64,000 bases of DNA, from assembly GCA_023078555.1 (NCBI GenBank), contig CM041197.1:5911810-5975809 (forward strand). Direction: 5' to 3'. Positions within the stretch are counted from its first letter, which is position 1; every line of letters begins with the position of its first letter. Both the position numbers and the translations under genes were made by a program. Source of the DNA: Ulva prolifera. Lineage: Eukaryota; Chlorophyta; Ulvophyceae; Ulvales; Ulvaceae. Positions 28,300 through 40,500 of this stretch are shown piece by piece. The notes below the pieces were generated by a model. That model saw only the letters and a list, made by a program, of their open reading frames with translations. It did no database searches and had not been told where the DNA came from.

Positions 28300-30925
28300 G
28301 TATTGGCTCATCGAGAAATAATTTTTCAGACGTCGAAGTTGAGTGCTTCACTACACCACACTATTCACATGACATAGGTGTGTGTGACCTTTGTGCACGT
28401 CCGTTAAGAGCAACATGCTTCCCTGTCACCTAGTAGTTGAAAAGTTCACAGGCGCTGTATATGGCATGCATTTACACAGCGAGAAGAGAATTCGACACAT
28501 TGGATCAGAGCGCTACTCTAAAAAACACTTATCACAAGACATAGGTGTGTGTGACCTTTGCGCACGTCCGTTAAGAGCAACATGCTTCCCTGTCACCTTG
28601 AAGTTAAAAAGTTCACAGGTGCTGAATATGTAATGTATTGGCTCATCGAGAAAAGATTTTCCACACGTCGAAGTTGAGTGCTTTACTACAACACACTCTT
28701 CACATGACATAGGTGTGTGTGACCTTTGCGCACGTCCGTTAAGAGCAACATGCTTCCCTGTCACCTTGAAGTTGAAAAGTTCACAGGTGCTGAATATGTA
28801 ATGTATTGGCTCATCGAGAAATAATTTTTCAGACGTCGAAGTTGAGTGCTTCACTACACCACACTATTCACATGACATAGGTGTGTGTGACCTTTGTGCA
28901 CGTCCGTTAAGAGCAACATGCTTCCCTGTCACCTAGTAGTTGAAAAGTTCACAGGCGCTGTATATGGCATGCATTTACACAGCGAGAAGAGAATTCGACA
29001 CATTGGATCAGAGCGCTACTCTAAAAAACACTTATCACAAGACATAGGTGTGTGTGACCTTTGCGCACGTCCGTTAAGAGCAACATGCTTCCCTGTCACC
29101 TTGAAGTTAAAAAGTTCACAGGTGCTGAATATGTAATGTATTGGCTCATCGAGAAAAGATTTTCCACACGTCGAAGTTGAGTGCTTTACTACAACACACT
29201 CTTCACATGACATAGGTGTGTGTGACCTTTGCGCACGTCCGTTAAGAGCAACATGCTTCCCTGTAACCTTGAAGTTGAAAAGTTCACAGGTGCTGAATAT
29301 GTAATGTATTGGCTCAATCGAGAAAAGGTTTTCCACACGTCGAAGTTGAGTGCTTTACTACAACACACTCTTCACATGACATAGGTGTGTGTGACCTTTG
29401 CGCACGTCCGTTAAGAGCAACATGCTTCCCTGTCACCTTGAAGTTGAAAAGTTCACAGGTGCTGAATATGTAATGTATTGGCTCATCGAGAAATGATTTT
29501 TCAGACGTCGAAGTTAAGTGATTTACGACATCACACTCTACACATGACATAGGTGTGTGTGACCTTTGCGCACGGCCGTTAAGAGCAACATGCTTCCCTG
29601 TCACCTTGAAGTTGAAAAGTTCACAGGTGCTGAATATGTAATGTATTGGCTCATCGAGAAAAGATTTTCCACACGTCGAAGTTGAGTGCTTCACTACAAC
29701 ACACTCTTCACATGACATAGGTGTGTGTGACCTTTGCGCACGTCCGTTAAGAGCAACATGCTTCCCTGTCACCTTGAAGTTGAAAAGTCAAAAGGTGCTG
29801 AATATGTAATGTATTGGCTCATCGAGAAATGATTTTTCACACGTCGAAGTTGAGTGCTTTACTACAACACACTTAACTCAAGATATAGGTGTGTGTGACC
29901 TTTGCGCACGTCCGTTAAAGCGCAACCGGGTTCCCTGTCACCTTGAAGTTGAAAAGTTCACAGGTGCTGAATATGTAATGTATTGGCTCATCGAGAAAAG
30001 ATTTTCCACACGTCGAAGTTGAGTGCTTTACTACAACACACTCTTCACATGACATAGGTGTGTGTGACCTTTGCGCACGTCTGTTAAGAGCAACATGCTT
30101 CCCTGTCACCTTGAAGTTGAAAAGTTCACAGGTGATGAATATGACTTGTATTGGCTCATCGAGAAAAGATTTTCCACACGTCGAAGTTGAGTGCTTTACT
30201 ACAACACACTCTTCACATGACATAGGTGTGTGTGACCTTTGCGCACGTCCGTTAAAGCGCAACCGGCTTCCCTGTCACCTTGAAGTTGAAAAGTTCACAG
30301 GTGCTGAATATGAAATGTATTGGCTCAGCGAGAAAAGATTTTCCACACGTCGAAGTTGAGTGCTTTACTACAACACACTCTTCACATGACATAGGTGTGT
30401 GTGACCTTTGCGCACGTCCGTTAAGAGCAACATGCTTCCCTGTCACCTTGAAGTTGAAAAGTTCACAGGTGCTGAATATGTAATGTATTGGCTCATCGAG
30501 AAACGATGTTTCAGACGTCGAAGTTAAGTGATTTACTACATCACACTCTACACATGACATAGGTGTGTGTGACCTTTGCGCACGTCCGTTAAAGCGCAAC
30601 CGGGTTCCCTGTCACCTTGAAGTTGAAAAGTTCACAGGTGCTGAATATGTAATGTATTGGCTCATCGAGAAAAGATTTTCCACACGTCGAAGTTGAGTGC
30701 TTTACTACAACACACTCTTCACATGACATAGGTGTGTGTGACCTTTGCGCACGTCTGTTAAGAGCAACATGCTTCCCTGTCACCTTGAAGTTGAAAAGTT
30801 CACAGGTGATGAATATGACTTGTATTGGCTCATCGAGAAAAGATTTTCCACACGTCGAAGTTGAGTGCTTTACTACAACACACTCTTCACATGACATAGG
30901 TGTGTGTGACCTTTGCGCACGTCCG

Positions 30926-33900
30926 TTAAAGCGCAACCGGGTTCCCTGTCACCTTGAAGTTGAAAAGTTCACAGGTGCTGAATATGAAATGTATTGGCTC
31001 AGCGAGAAAAGATTTTCCACACGTCGAAGTTGAGTGCTTTACTACAACACACTCTTCACATGACATAGGTGTGTGTGACCTTTGCGCACGTCCGTTAAGA
31101 GCAACATGCTTCCCTGTCACCTTGAAGTTGAAAAGTTCACAGGTGCTGAATATGTAATGTATTGGCTCATCGAGAAACGATGTTTCAGACGTCGAAGTTA
31201 AGTGATTTACTACATCACACTCTACACATGACATAGGTGTGTGTGACCTTTGTTCACGTCCGTTAAGAGCAACATGCTTCCCTGTCACCTTGAAGTTGAA
31301 AAGTTCACAGGTCCTGAATATGTAATGTATTGGCTCATCGAGAAAAGATTTTCCACACGTCGAAGTTGAGTGCTTCACTACAACACACTCTTCACATGAC
31401 ATAGGTGTGTGTGACCTTTGCGCACGTCCGTTAAGAGCAACATGCTTCCCTGTCACCTTGAAGTTGAAAAGTTCACAGGTGCTGAATATGTAATGTATTG
31501 GCTCATCGAGAAATAATTTTTCAGACGTCGAAGTTGAGTGCTTCACTACACCACACTATTCACATGACATAGGTGTGTGTGACCTTTGCGCACGTCCGTT
31601 AAGAGCAACATGCTTCCCTGTCACCTAGTAGTTGAAAAGTTCACAGGCGCTGTATATGGCATGCATTTACACAGCGAGAAGAGAATTCGACACATTGGAT
31701 CAGAGCGCTACTCTAAAAAACACTTATCACAAGACATAGGTGTGTGTGACCTTTGCGCACGTCCGTTAAGAGCAACATGCTTCCCTGTCACCTTGAAGTT
31801 AAAAAGTTCACAGGTGCTGAATATGTAATGTATTGGCTCATCGAGAAAAGATTTTCCACACGTCGAAGTTGAGTGCTTTACTACAACACACTCTTCACAT
31901 GACATAGGTGTGTGTGACCTTTGCGCACGTCCGTTAAGAGCAACATGCTTCCCTGTAACCTTGAAGTTGAAAAGTTCACAGGTGCTGAATATGTAATGTA
32001 TTGGCTCAATCGAGAAAAGGTTTTCCACACGTCGAAGTTGAGTGCTTTACTACAACACACTCTTCACATGACATAGGTGTGTGTGACCTTTGCGCACGTC
32101 CGTTAAGAGCAACATGCTTCCCTGTCACCTTGAAGTTGAAAAGTTCACAGGTGCTGAATATGTAATGTATTGGCTCATCGAGAAATGATTTTTCAGACGT
32201 CGAAGTTAAGTGATTTACAACATCACACTCTACACATGACATAGGTGTGTGTGACCTTTGCGCACGGCCGTTAAGAGCAACATGCTTCCCTGTCACCTTG
32301 AAGTTGAAAAGTTCACAGGTGCTGAATATGTAATGTATTGGCTCATCGAGAAAAGATTTTCCACACGTCGAAGTTGAGTGCTTCACTACAACACACTCTT
32401 CACATGACATAGGTGTGTGTGACCTTTGCGCACGTCTGTTAAGAGCAACATGCTTCCCTGTCACCTTGAAGTTGAAAAGTTCACAGGTGATGAATATGAC
32501 TTGTATTGGCTCATCGAGAAAAGATTTTCCACACGTCGAAGTTGAGTGCTTTACTACAACACACTTAACTCAAGATATAGGTGTGTGTGACCTTTGCGCA
32601 CGTCCGTTAAAGCGCAACCGGGTTCCCTGTCACCTTGAAGTTGAAAAGTTCACAGGTGCTGAATATGTAATGTATTGGCTCATCGAGAAAAGATTTTCCA
32701 CACGTCGAAGTTGAGTGCTTTACTACAACACACTCTTCACATGACATAGGTGTGTGTGACCTTTGCGCACGTCTGTTAAGAGCAACATGCTTCCCTGTCA
32801 CCTTGAAGTTGAAAAGTTCACAGGTGATGAATATGACTTGTATTGGCTCATCGAGAAAAGATTTTCCACACGTCGAAGTTGAGTGCTTTACTACAACACA
32901 CTCTTCACATGACATAGGTGTGTGTGACCTTTGCGCACGTCCGTTAAAGCGCAACCGGCTTCCCTGTCACCTTGAAGTTGAAAAGTTCACAGGTGCTGAA
33001 TATGAAATGTATTGGCTCAGCGAGAAAAGATTTTCCACACGTCGAAGTTGAGTGCTTTACTACAACACACTCTTCACATGACATAGGTGTGTGTGACCTT
33101 TGCGCACGTCCGTTAAGAGCAACATGCTTCCCTGTCACCTTGAAGTTGAAAAGTTCACAGGTGCTGAATATGTAATGTATTGGCTCATCGAGAAACGATG
33201 TTTCAGACGTCGAAGTTAAGTGATTTACTACATCACACTCTACACATGACATAGGTGTGTGTGACCTTTGTTCACGTCCGTTAAGAGCAACATGCTTCCC
33301 TGTCACCTTGAAGTTGAAAAGTTCACAGGTCCTGAATATGTAATGTATTGGCTCATCGAGAAAAGATTTTCCACACGTCGAAGTTGAGTGCTTCACTACA
33401 ACACACTCTTCACATGACATAGGTGTGTGTGACCTTTGCGCACGTCCGTTAAGAGCAACATGCTTCCCTGTCACCTTGAAGTTGAAAAGTTCACAGGTGC
33501 TGAATATGTAATGTATTGGCTCATCGAGAAATAATTTTTCAGACGTCGAAGTTGAGTGCTTCACTACACCACACTATTCACATGACATAGGTGTGTGTGA
33601 CCTTTGCGCACGTCCGTTAAGAGCAACATGCTTCCCTGTCACCTAGTAGTTGAAAAGTTCACAGGCGCTGTATATGGCATGCATTTACACAGCGAGAAGA
33701 GAATTCGACACATTGGATCAGAGCGCTACTCTAAAAAACACTTATCACAAGACATAGGTGTGTGTGACCTTTGCGCACGTCCGTTAAGAGCAACATGCTT
33801 CCCTGTCACCTTGAAGTTAAAAAGTTCACAGGTGCTGAATATGTAATGTATTGGCTCATCGAGAAAAGATTTTCCACACGTCGAAGTTGAGTGCTTTACT

Positions 33901-35368
33901 ACAACACACTCTTCACATGACATAGGTGTGTGTGACCTTTGCGCACGTCCGTTAAGAGCAACATGCTTCCCTGTAACCTTGAAGTTGAAAAGTTCACAGG
34001 TGCTGAATATGTAATGTATTGGCTCAATCGAGAAAAGGTTTTCCACACGTCGAAGTTGAGTGCTTTACTACAACACACTCTTCACATGACATAGGTGTGT
34101 GTGACCTTTGCGCACGTCCGTTAAGAGCAACATGCTTCCCTGTCACCTTGAAGTTGAAAAGTTCACAGGTGCTGAATATGTAATGTATTGGCTCATCGAG
34201 AAATGATTTTTCAGACGTCGAAGTTAAGTGATTTACTACATCACACTCTACACATGACATAGGTGTGTGTGACCTTTGCGCACGGCCGTTAAGAGCAACA
34301 TGCTTCCCTGTCACCTTGAAGTTGAAAAGTTCACAGGTGCTGAATATGTAATGTATTGGCTCATCGAGAAAAGATTTTCCACACGTCGAAGTTGAGTGCT
34401 TCACTACAACACACTCTTCACATGACATAGGTGTGTGTGACCTTTGCGCACGTCCGTTAAGAGCAACATGCTTCCCTGTCACCTTGAAGTTGAAAAGTCA
34501 AAAGGTGCTGAATATGTAATGTATTGGCTCATCGAGAAATGATTTTTCACACGTCGAAGTTGAGTGCTTTACTACAACACACTTAACTCAAGATATAGGT
34601 GTGTGTGACCTTTGCGCACGTCCGTTAAAGCGCAACCGGGTTCCCTGTCACCTTGAAGTTGAAAAGTTCACAGGTGCTGAATATGTAATGTATTGGCTCA
34701 TCGAGAAAAGATTTTCCACACGTCGAAGTTGAGTGCTTTACTACAACACACTCTTCACATGACATAGGTGTGTGTGACCTTTGCGCACGTCTGTTAAGAG
34801 CAACATGCTTCCCTGTCACCTTGAAGTTGAAAAGTTCACAGGTGATGAATATGACTTGTATTGGCTCATCGAGAAAAGATTTTCCACACGTCGAAGTTGA
34901 GTGCTTTACTACAACACACTCTTCACATGACATAGGTGTGTGTGACCTTTGCGCACGTCCGTTAAAGCGCAACCGGCTTCCCTGTCACCTTGAAGTTGAA
35001 AAGTTCACAGGTGCTGAATATGAAATGTATTGGCTCAGCGAGAAAAGATTTTCCACACGTCGAAGTTGAGTGCTTTACTACAACACACTCTTCACATGAC
35101 ATAGGTGTGTGTGACCTTTGCGCACGTCCGTTAAGAGCAACATGCTTCCCTGTCACCTTGAAGTTGAAAAGTTCACAGGTGCTGAATATGTAATGTATTG
35201 GCTCATCGAGAAACGATGTTTCAGACGTCGAAGTTAAGTGATTTACTACATCACACTCTACACATGACATAGGTGTGTGTGACCTTTGTTCACGTCCGTT
35301 AAGAGCAACATGCTTCCCTGTCACCTTGAAGTTGAAAAGTTCACAGGTCCTGAATATGTAATGTATTG
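30926..35368. repeat. 2018-bp tandem block, two copies plus a third cut by the insertion
   Basis: Twelve-monomer blocks start at 30926 and 32944, and a third starts at 34962 and stops after 407 bp where foreign DNA begins at 35369. Subtype markers keep the 2018-bp offset throughout, for example the divergent unit at 31586 and 33604. The insertion target TATTG at 35364-35368 corresponds to the intact TATTG at 33346-33350, so the second copy shows the uninterrupted form of the target. Confidence 0.85.
35364..35368. repeat. Left target-site duplication TATTG
   Basis: The last five satellite bases before the inserted block. They reappear directly after it at 46568-46572. The ordinary monomer has a single TATTG in the context AATGTATTGGCTC, so one copy is extra. 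A 6-bp reading (GTATTG) is possible only if the right terminal G is counted as flank, which makes the inverted repeats unequal. Confidence 0.9.
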
Positions 35369-35388
35369 CACTAGCACGACTGAACACT
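35369..35388 (+). repeat. Left terminal inverted repeat
   Basis: Starts CACTAGCACGACTG and ends GAACACT. It matches the reverse complement of 46548-46567 at 19 of 20 positions, differing only at position 12 (C here, T there). Beyond 20 bp the two ends share only a loose TTATAGGG / TTAAACAGGG resemblance. Confidence 0.92.
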
Positions 35389-35710
35389 TCTTATAGGGAC
35401 CTCAATCAGTCACCTTGATAGGAACCCCCTTAGCAACTCGACCTCACTCTCCAGTGCTCACAGTGGCAAGGACGGATTCGGGCACAGCTGTCACTGAAAC
35501 GTTCTCCATCCGAGGAGGTGTGACGGGCCTGCGAAGGAGATCACTAGACCAACTCGCCGACGCAAGTGTGAGTAAAAGTGGTACAGCAGCAGCGGACCAT
35601 AATACCAAACACATGCCAAGCTACCACTTGCATGAAAACATCCCGATGCTATGGGGTAATCACACATTACATATACATTGCTTGACAATACCTTAACATT
35701 AAAAACTGAA
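35389..35710. other. Left subterminal region, no gene recognised
   Basis: Just inside the left end are AGGGACCTC, TAGGAACCCCC and CTCGACCTCAC, resembling in reverse orientation the GAGGTCC-type motifs near the right end. The remainder up to the hairpin has short open frames on both strands but none that I recognise. Subterminal motifs of this kind bind transposase or accessory protein in CACTA elements; that role here is inference. Confidence 0.45.
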
Positions 35711-35757
35711 AGTGTGCTTGCACCACCGCGCATCATTCGCGGTGCTGCAAGCACACT
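35711..35757. other. Strong hairpin, 20-bp stem and 7-base loop
   Basis: The arm AGTGTGCTTGCACCACCGCG (35711-35730) pairs with 35738-35757 at 19 of 20 positions around the loop CATCATT. The stem is GC-rich and would be very stable in RNA or single-stranded DNA. It lies between the left subterminal motifs and the first longer open frames. No poly-T tract follows, and the stem is shorter than most microRNA precursors, so the function is unknown. Confidence 0.8.
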
Positions 35758-35775
35758 GCCTGAACATGAGACCAT

Positions 35776-36138
35776 ATGACCATACACTCACATGACATGC
35801 GGACACATACATTCAATGGACATCATGCTTGTGGGAAGTTTCTACAAGGTGGGGTTAGTATGGAAACACGTGGGCATGTTATGGACTTGTGCAATGCATT
35901 TCGAGGCCAGATTGCATCGCCTGCAACGCCACCGCACATGCATGGCCATGCAGGGGATACGATGGTATACCATCCTATCACGGGAGACAAGGGAGGCTGC
36001 ACCGCTGCACAGTTGACACCAGTTGTTCAGCGGCTGTTGGCTGCGCACAATGCGGTAATGATTGTGTGTCCCTCGTTTGCTACATTCCGGTTTGTGGCAG
36101 GAGTGTGGCGGTGTCTGGCACAAAGCGCAAGGCCCTAG
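35776..36138 (+). other. Unrecognised 120-codon open frame
   Basis: An open frame from ATG at 35776 to a stop at 36138. Its second half (ending around VVQRLLAAHNAVMIV and CPSFATFRFVAG) has protein-like composition, but no family is recognised. A 151-codon frame overlaps it in another phase (35889-36344). Both lengths are near what chance gives in several kilobases at this base composition. Two perfect 14-bp palindromes lie within it. Confidence 0.15.
35939..35974. repeat. Two adjacent perfect 14-bp palindromes
   Basis: TGCATGGCCATGCA at 35939-35952 and GATGGTATACCATC at 35961-35974 are each perfectly self-complementary and lie 8 bp apart. The second recurs at 44681-44694 in the other flank, at the centre of a much longer palindrome. 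Both could be protein-binding sites; no binding protein is known. Confidence 0.8.
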
Positions 36139-36210
36139 AAGTCAACAATTGCAGGAGCGACCAGCAGCTACTGCCTTCCGCCCTGGCCATTCAGGTGACT
36201 CTTCAGATAA

Positions 36211-36817
36211 ACTTGTTTTTACCAGAGGCGCACGAAGGCAAAGGTTGGCAAACTGAAGGGGGCGCTGAGCGGTCACGGCACATGGCGTGCCGTCACGAAT
36301 GGACCTGGGGCTGCGACAGACACGGCAGGCAAGCGCACACGTAGAAGAAGAAAACCTCTAGAATCCATGGCTCAATTATGCACGGCTTGGCCCCGACTTC
36401 AGCCGCTGCATGGTGCACCGCCGCTTGACGTCGTCCGCAGCCGAGCGACAGCAAGTCCAGAGACAACAGAAGTCGAGGCTTACGCAGGTACATTATTGAT
36501 CGTTATAGATATAAGATTAGCTACACATAACTGTATCGTGATTGGGCTGGCGCATTGTCCGAGTCTCACGGTCAACAGCTCGTCGTACTGCCTTACACTG
36601 CGCTTCGCAGGCAAAAGGTATTGCAGGTCCAGAAGATGCTCGTATAGCTTGGATTGAAATAGCAAATGTGAGATCGCGTGTGAGAGAAGCAATTTGGACT
36701 GCAAACCGCCCGCCTGGCCCGAATTACGACCATTGCGCAGCGTGTCTACAGGCATCCAATGCAGAGCAGACCAGCGGTATTCTCAGGTTCAGCATCGTGA
36801 AGAGCTGGGTTACATGA
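36211..36817 (+). CDS. Candidate small spliced gene of the element, hypothetical
   Basis: The frame containing ATG at 36367 is open from 36211 to 36657. Upstream of that ATG it reads a basic stretch, KRTRRRRKPLES, resembling a nuclear localisation signal. An acceptor-like TTGTTTTTACCAG precedes it at about 36225. A GT-AG intron at 36488-36578 (donor CAG/GTACAT, acceptor GTCAACAG) would join codon 41 in phase to a frame ending at 36817, giving 119 residues from ATG 36367 or more if exon sequence starts upstream. The second part includes VRSRVREAIWTANRPPGPNY and CAACLQAS. An AATAAA lies at 37105. No domain is recognised. Without splicing the frame ends at 36657 (96 codons from ATG). Coding status is uncertain, since such lengths can occur by chance. 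Confidence 0.22.
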
Positions 36818-37104
36818 ACCAGACAACGGAAAAACACGCAAGAGTGTGGTTGTGGCTGCATGGGGCCCTGCTGCTTGTGCCGTTGTCTCAGTTCCAGCTC
36901 TGCTTTAGTGCGATCGCGACTACACGATCAATTTCTACGCATAACGCATGCGAGCTCCGCACGTCATTGCACCATTGCATATACATGTGTTGGTGATGGC
37001 ATTGACAACGCTGCCAATGGAAACATGCCGCGCGTGGGAGATACCCATGCTGCCACCAGCACGCTTGCTCGCCTTTGATCAGCCGGAACTACTAAAAATG
37101 TGGC
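36818..37104 (+). other. Segment after the candidate gene, no gene recognised
   Basis: Two overlapping forward frames cross this stretch (36694-36996 and 36860-37078), of 100 and 72 codons, neither with a recognisable domain. They could be decayed coding sequence, 3' untranslated sequence or chance. Confidence 0.2.
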
Positions 37105-37110
37105 AATAAA
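37105..37110 (+). promoter_or_regulatory. Possible poly(A) signal AATAAA
   Basis: AATAAA in the context TGGCAATAAAGCAAG, about 290 bp after the stop of the candidate spliced frame and 27 bp after the stop at 37078. The hexamer is the standard metazoan cleavage signal and is common by chance, so support is weak. Confidence 0.2.
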
Positions 37111-37505
37111 GCAAGTATGCAATCCTGAAGGCTGCTAATTATTCACTATCATCACTACCATCTGCCTTATGTGTCAACAAACAGGGTCACATGTGGCCAT
37201 GAACGTGTACCAAATTATCAGGCTCAGCATGGCTTTTACAGCAATTACTGCTGGCATGCCAACCAACACAGCATTCCCGATAATTACGAATGTCATGATG
37301 CAACAAAATTGGTGCCGTAGCTGGCCGACACCTGCTAATGCCAGCGTAGCCGGAGGGTCTACATCACTGCACGTGCCCTCACCGCTCTTACAGCTCGGAC
37401 GAAGTATGCACTGATACAGCAAGCCGGCTACAGGGCCAGCAACGCACAAAGCATATCCAGAGTCGAATACAAACGGCCTGCCAAGATATGTGCACTGCAC
37501 GTGGG
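37111..37505. other. Unique spacer before the minisatellite
   Basis: Non-repetitive sequence without a recognised gene. A 126-codon reverse frame (37174-37554) runs from the first minisatellite unit into this spacer and is probably incidental. The minisatellite begins abruptly at the shared word CCACCCACCCCTCG. Confidence 0.5.
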
Positions 37506-40500
37506 ACCACCCACCCCTCGCTGTCAGAACAGTGCTGCTCCTCAGCAATTGCACTGAGTGCTTGCTGGTGTGCCTTCACAGAATTCTGCATCACCGCACC
37601 ACCCACCCCTCGCTGTCAGAACAGTGCTGCTCCACAGCAATTGCACTGAGTGCTTGCTGGTGTGCCTTCACAGAATTCTGCATCACCGCACCACCCACCC
37701 CTCGCTGTCAGAACAGTGCTACTCCACAGCAATTGCACTGAGTGCTTGCTGGTGTGCCTTCACAGAATTCTGCATCACCGCACCACCCACCCCTCGCTGT
37801 CAGAACAGTGCTGCTCCTCAGCAATTGCACTGAGTGCTTGCTGGTGTGCCTTCACAGAATTCTGCATCACCGCACCACCCACCCCTCGCTGTCAGAACAG
37901 TGCTACTCCACAGCAATTGCACTGAGTGCTTGCTGGTGTGCCTTCACAGAATTCTGCATCACCGCACCACCCACCCCTCGCTGTCAGAACAGTGCTGCTC
38001 CTCAGCAATTGCACTGAGTGCTTGCTGGTGTGCCTTCACAGAATGCTGCATCACCGCACCACCCACCCCTCGCTGTCAGAACAGTGCTGCTCCACAGCAA
38101 TTGCACTGCGTGCTTGCTGGTGTGCCTTCACAGAATGCTGCATCGCCGCACCACCCACCCCTCGATGGCAGAACAGTGCTGCTCCACAGCAATTGCACTG
38201 CGTGCTTGCTGGCGTGCCTTCACAGAATTCTGCATCCCCGCACCACCCACCCCCCGCTGTCAGAACAGTGCTGCTCCTCAGCAATTGCACTGAGTGCTTG
38301 CTGGTGTGCCTTCACAGAATGCTGCATCGCCGCACCACCCACCCCTCGCTTTCAGAACAGTGCTGCTCCACAGCAATTGCACTGCGTGCTTGCTGGTGTG
38401 CCTTCACAGAATGCTGCATCGCCGCACCACCCACCCCTCGCTTTCAGAACAGTGCTGCTCCACAGCAATTGCACTGCGTGCTTGCTGGTGTGCCTTCACA
38501 GAATGCTGCATCGCCGCACCACCCACCCCTCGATGGCAGAACAGTGCTGCTCCACAGCAATTGCACTGCGTGCTTGCTGGCGTGCCTTCACAGAATGCTG
38601 CATCGCCGCACCACCCACCCCTCGCTTTCAGAACAGTGCTGCTCCACAGCAATTGCACTGCGTGCTTGCTGGTGTGCCTTCACAGAATGCTGCATCGCCG
38701 CACCACCCACCCCTCGCTGTCAGAACAGTGCTGCTCCACAGCAATTGCACTGCGTGCTTGCTGGTGTGCCTTCACAGAATGCTGCATCGCCGCACCACCC
38801 ACCCCTCGATGGCAGAACAGTGCTGCTCCACAGCAATTGCACTGCGTGCTTGCTGGTGTGCCTTCACAGAATGCTGCATCGCCGCACCACCCACCCCTCG
38901 ATGGCAGAACAGTGCTGCTCCACAGCAATTGCACTGCGTGCTTGCTGGCGTGCCTTCACAGAATGCTGCATCGCCGCACCACCCACCCCTCGCTGTCAGA
39001 ACAGTGCTGCTCCACAGAAATTGCACTGAGTGCTTGCTGGCGTGCCTTCACAGAATGCTGCATCACCGCACCACCCACCCCTCGCTGTCAGAACAGTGCT
39101 GCTCCTCAGCAATTGCACTGAGTGCTTGCTGGTGTGCCTTCACAGAATGCTGCATCACCGCACCACCCACCCCTCGCTGTCAGAACAGTGCTGCTCCACA
39201 GCAATTGCACTGCGTGCTTGCTGGTGTGCCTTCACAGAATGCTGCATCGCCGCACCACCCACCCCTCGATGGCAGAACAGTGCTGCTCCACAGCAATTGC
39301 ACTGCGTGCTTGCTGGCGTGCCTTCACAGAATTCTGCATCCCCGCACCACCCACCCCCCGCTGTCAGAACAGTGCTGCTCCTCAGCAATTGCACTGAGTG
39401 CTTGCTGGTGTGCCTTCACAGAATGCTGCATCGCCGCACCACCCACCCCTCGCTGTCAGAACAGTGCTACTCCACAGCAATTGCACTGAGTGCTTGCTGG
39501 TGTGCCTTCACAGAATTCTGCATCACCGCACCACCCACCCCTCGCTGTCAGAACAGTGCTGCTCCTCAGCAATTGCACTGAGTGCTTGCTGGTGTGCCTT
39601 CACAGAATTCTGCATCACCGCACCACCCACCCCTCGCTGTCAGAACAGTGCTACTCCACAGCAATTGCACTGAGTGCTTGCTGGTGTGCCTTCACAGAAT
39701 TCTGCATCACCGCACCACCCACCCCTCGCTGTCAGAACAGTGCTGCTCCTCAGCAATTGCACTGAGTGCTTGCTGGTGTGCCTTCACAGAATGCTGCATC
39801 ACCGCACCACCCACCCCTCGCTGTCAGAACAGTGCTGCTCCACAGCAATTGCACTGCGTGCTTGCTGGTGTGCCTTCACAGAATGCTGCATCGCCGCACC
39901 ACCCACCCCTCGATGGCAGAACAGTGCTGCTCCACAGCAATTGCACTGCGTGCTTGCTGGCGTGCCTTCACAGAATTCTGCATCGCCGCACCACCCACCC
40001 CTCGCTGTCAGAACAGTGCTGCTCCTCAGCAATTGCACTGAGTGCTTGCTGGTGTGCCTTCACAGAATTCTGCATCACCGCACCACCCACCCCTCGCTGT
40101 CAGAACAGTGCTGCTCCACAGCAATTGCACTGAGTGCTTGCTGGTGTGCCTTCACAGAATTCTGCATCACCGCACCACCCACCCCTCGCTGTCAGAACAG
40201 TGCTACTCCACAGCAATTGCACTGAGTGCTTGCTGGTGTGCCTTCACAGAATTCTGCATCACCGCACCACCCACCCCTCGCTGTCAGAACAGTGCTGCTC
40301 CTCAGCAATTGCACTGAGTGCTTGCTGGTGTGCCTTCACAGAATTCTGCATCACCGCACCACCCACCCCTCGCTGTCAGAACAGTGCTACTCCACAGCAA
40401 TTGCACTGAGTGCTTGCTGGTGTGCCTTCACAGAATTCTGCATCACCGCACCACCCACCCCTCGCTGTCAGAACAGTGCTGCTCCTCAGCAATTGCACTG

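Larger units (their letters stand above)
1..35368. repeat. 168-bp satellite array, left block
   Basis: Head-to-tail tandem array of about 210 monomers. Successive copies of the core GGTGTGTGTGACC fall at 123, 291, 460, 628, 796 and 964 and continue at 167-169 bp spacing to the junction at 35368. Most units are 168 bp. Units with TTAAAGCGCAACC in place of TTAAGAGCAAC are 169 bp, units with GGCTCAATCGAG gain one base, and the divergent type with GGCATGCATTTAC is 167 bp. All units share one orientation. Long open frames here follow from the unit being 56 codons and show the same 56-residue peptide repeated, so no gene is called. The repeat is not recognised as a named family. A centromeric or other heterochromatic location is inferred from structure only. 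Confidence 0.97.

Noticed and set aside
1-35368. CRISPR array
   Set aside because: The whole 168-bp unit is conserved. There is no alternation of short repeats with unique spacers, and no cas genes.
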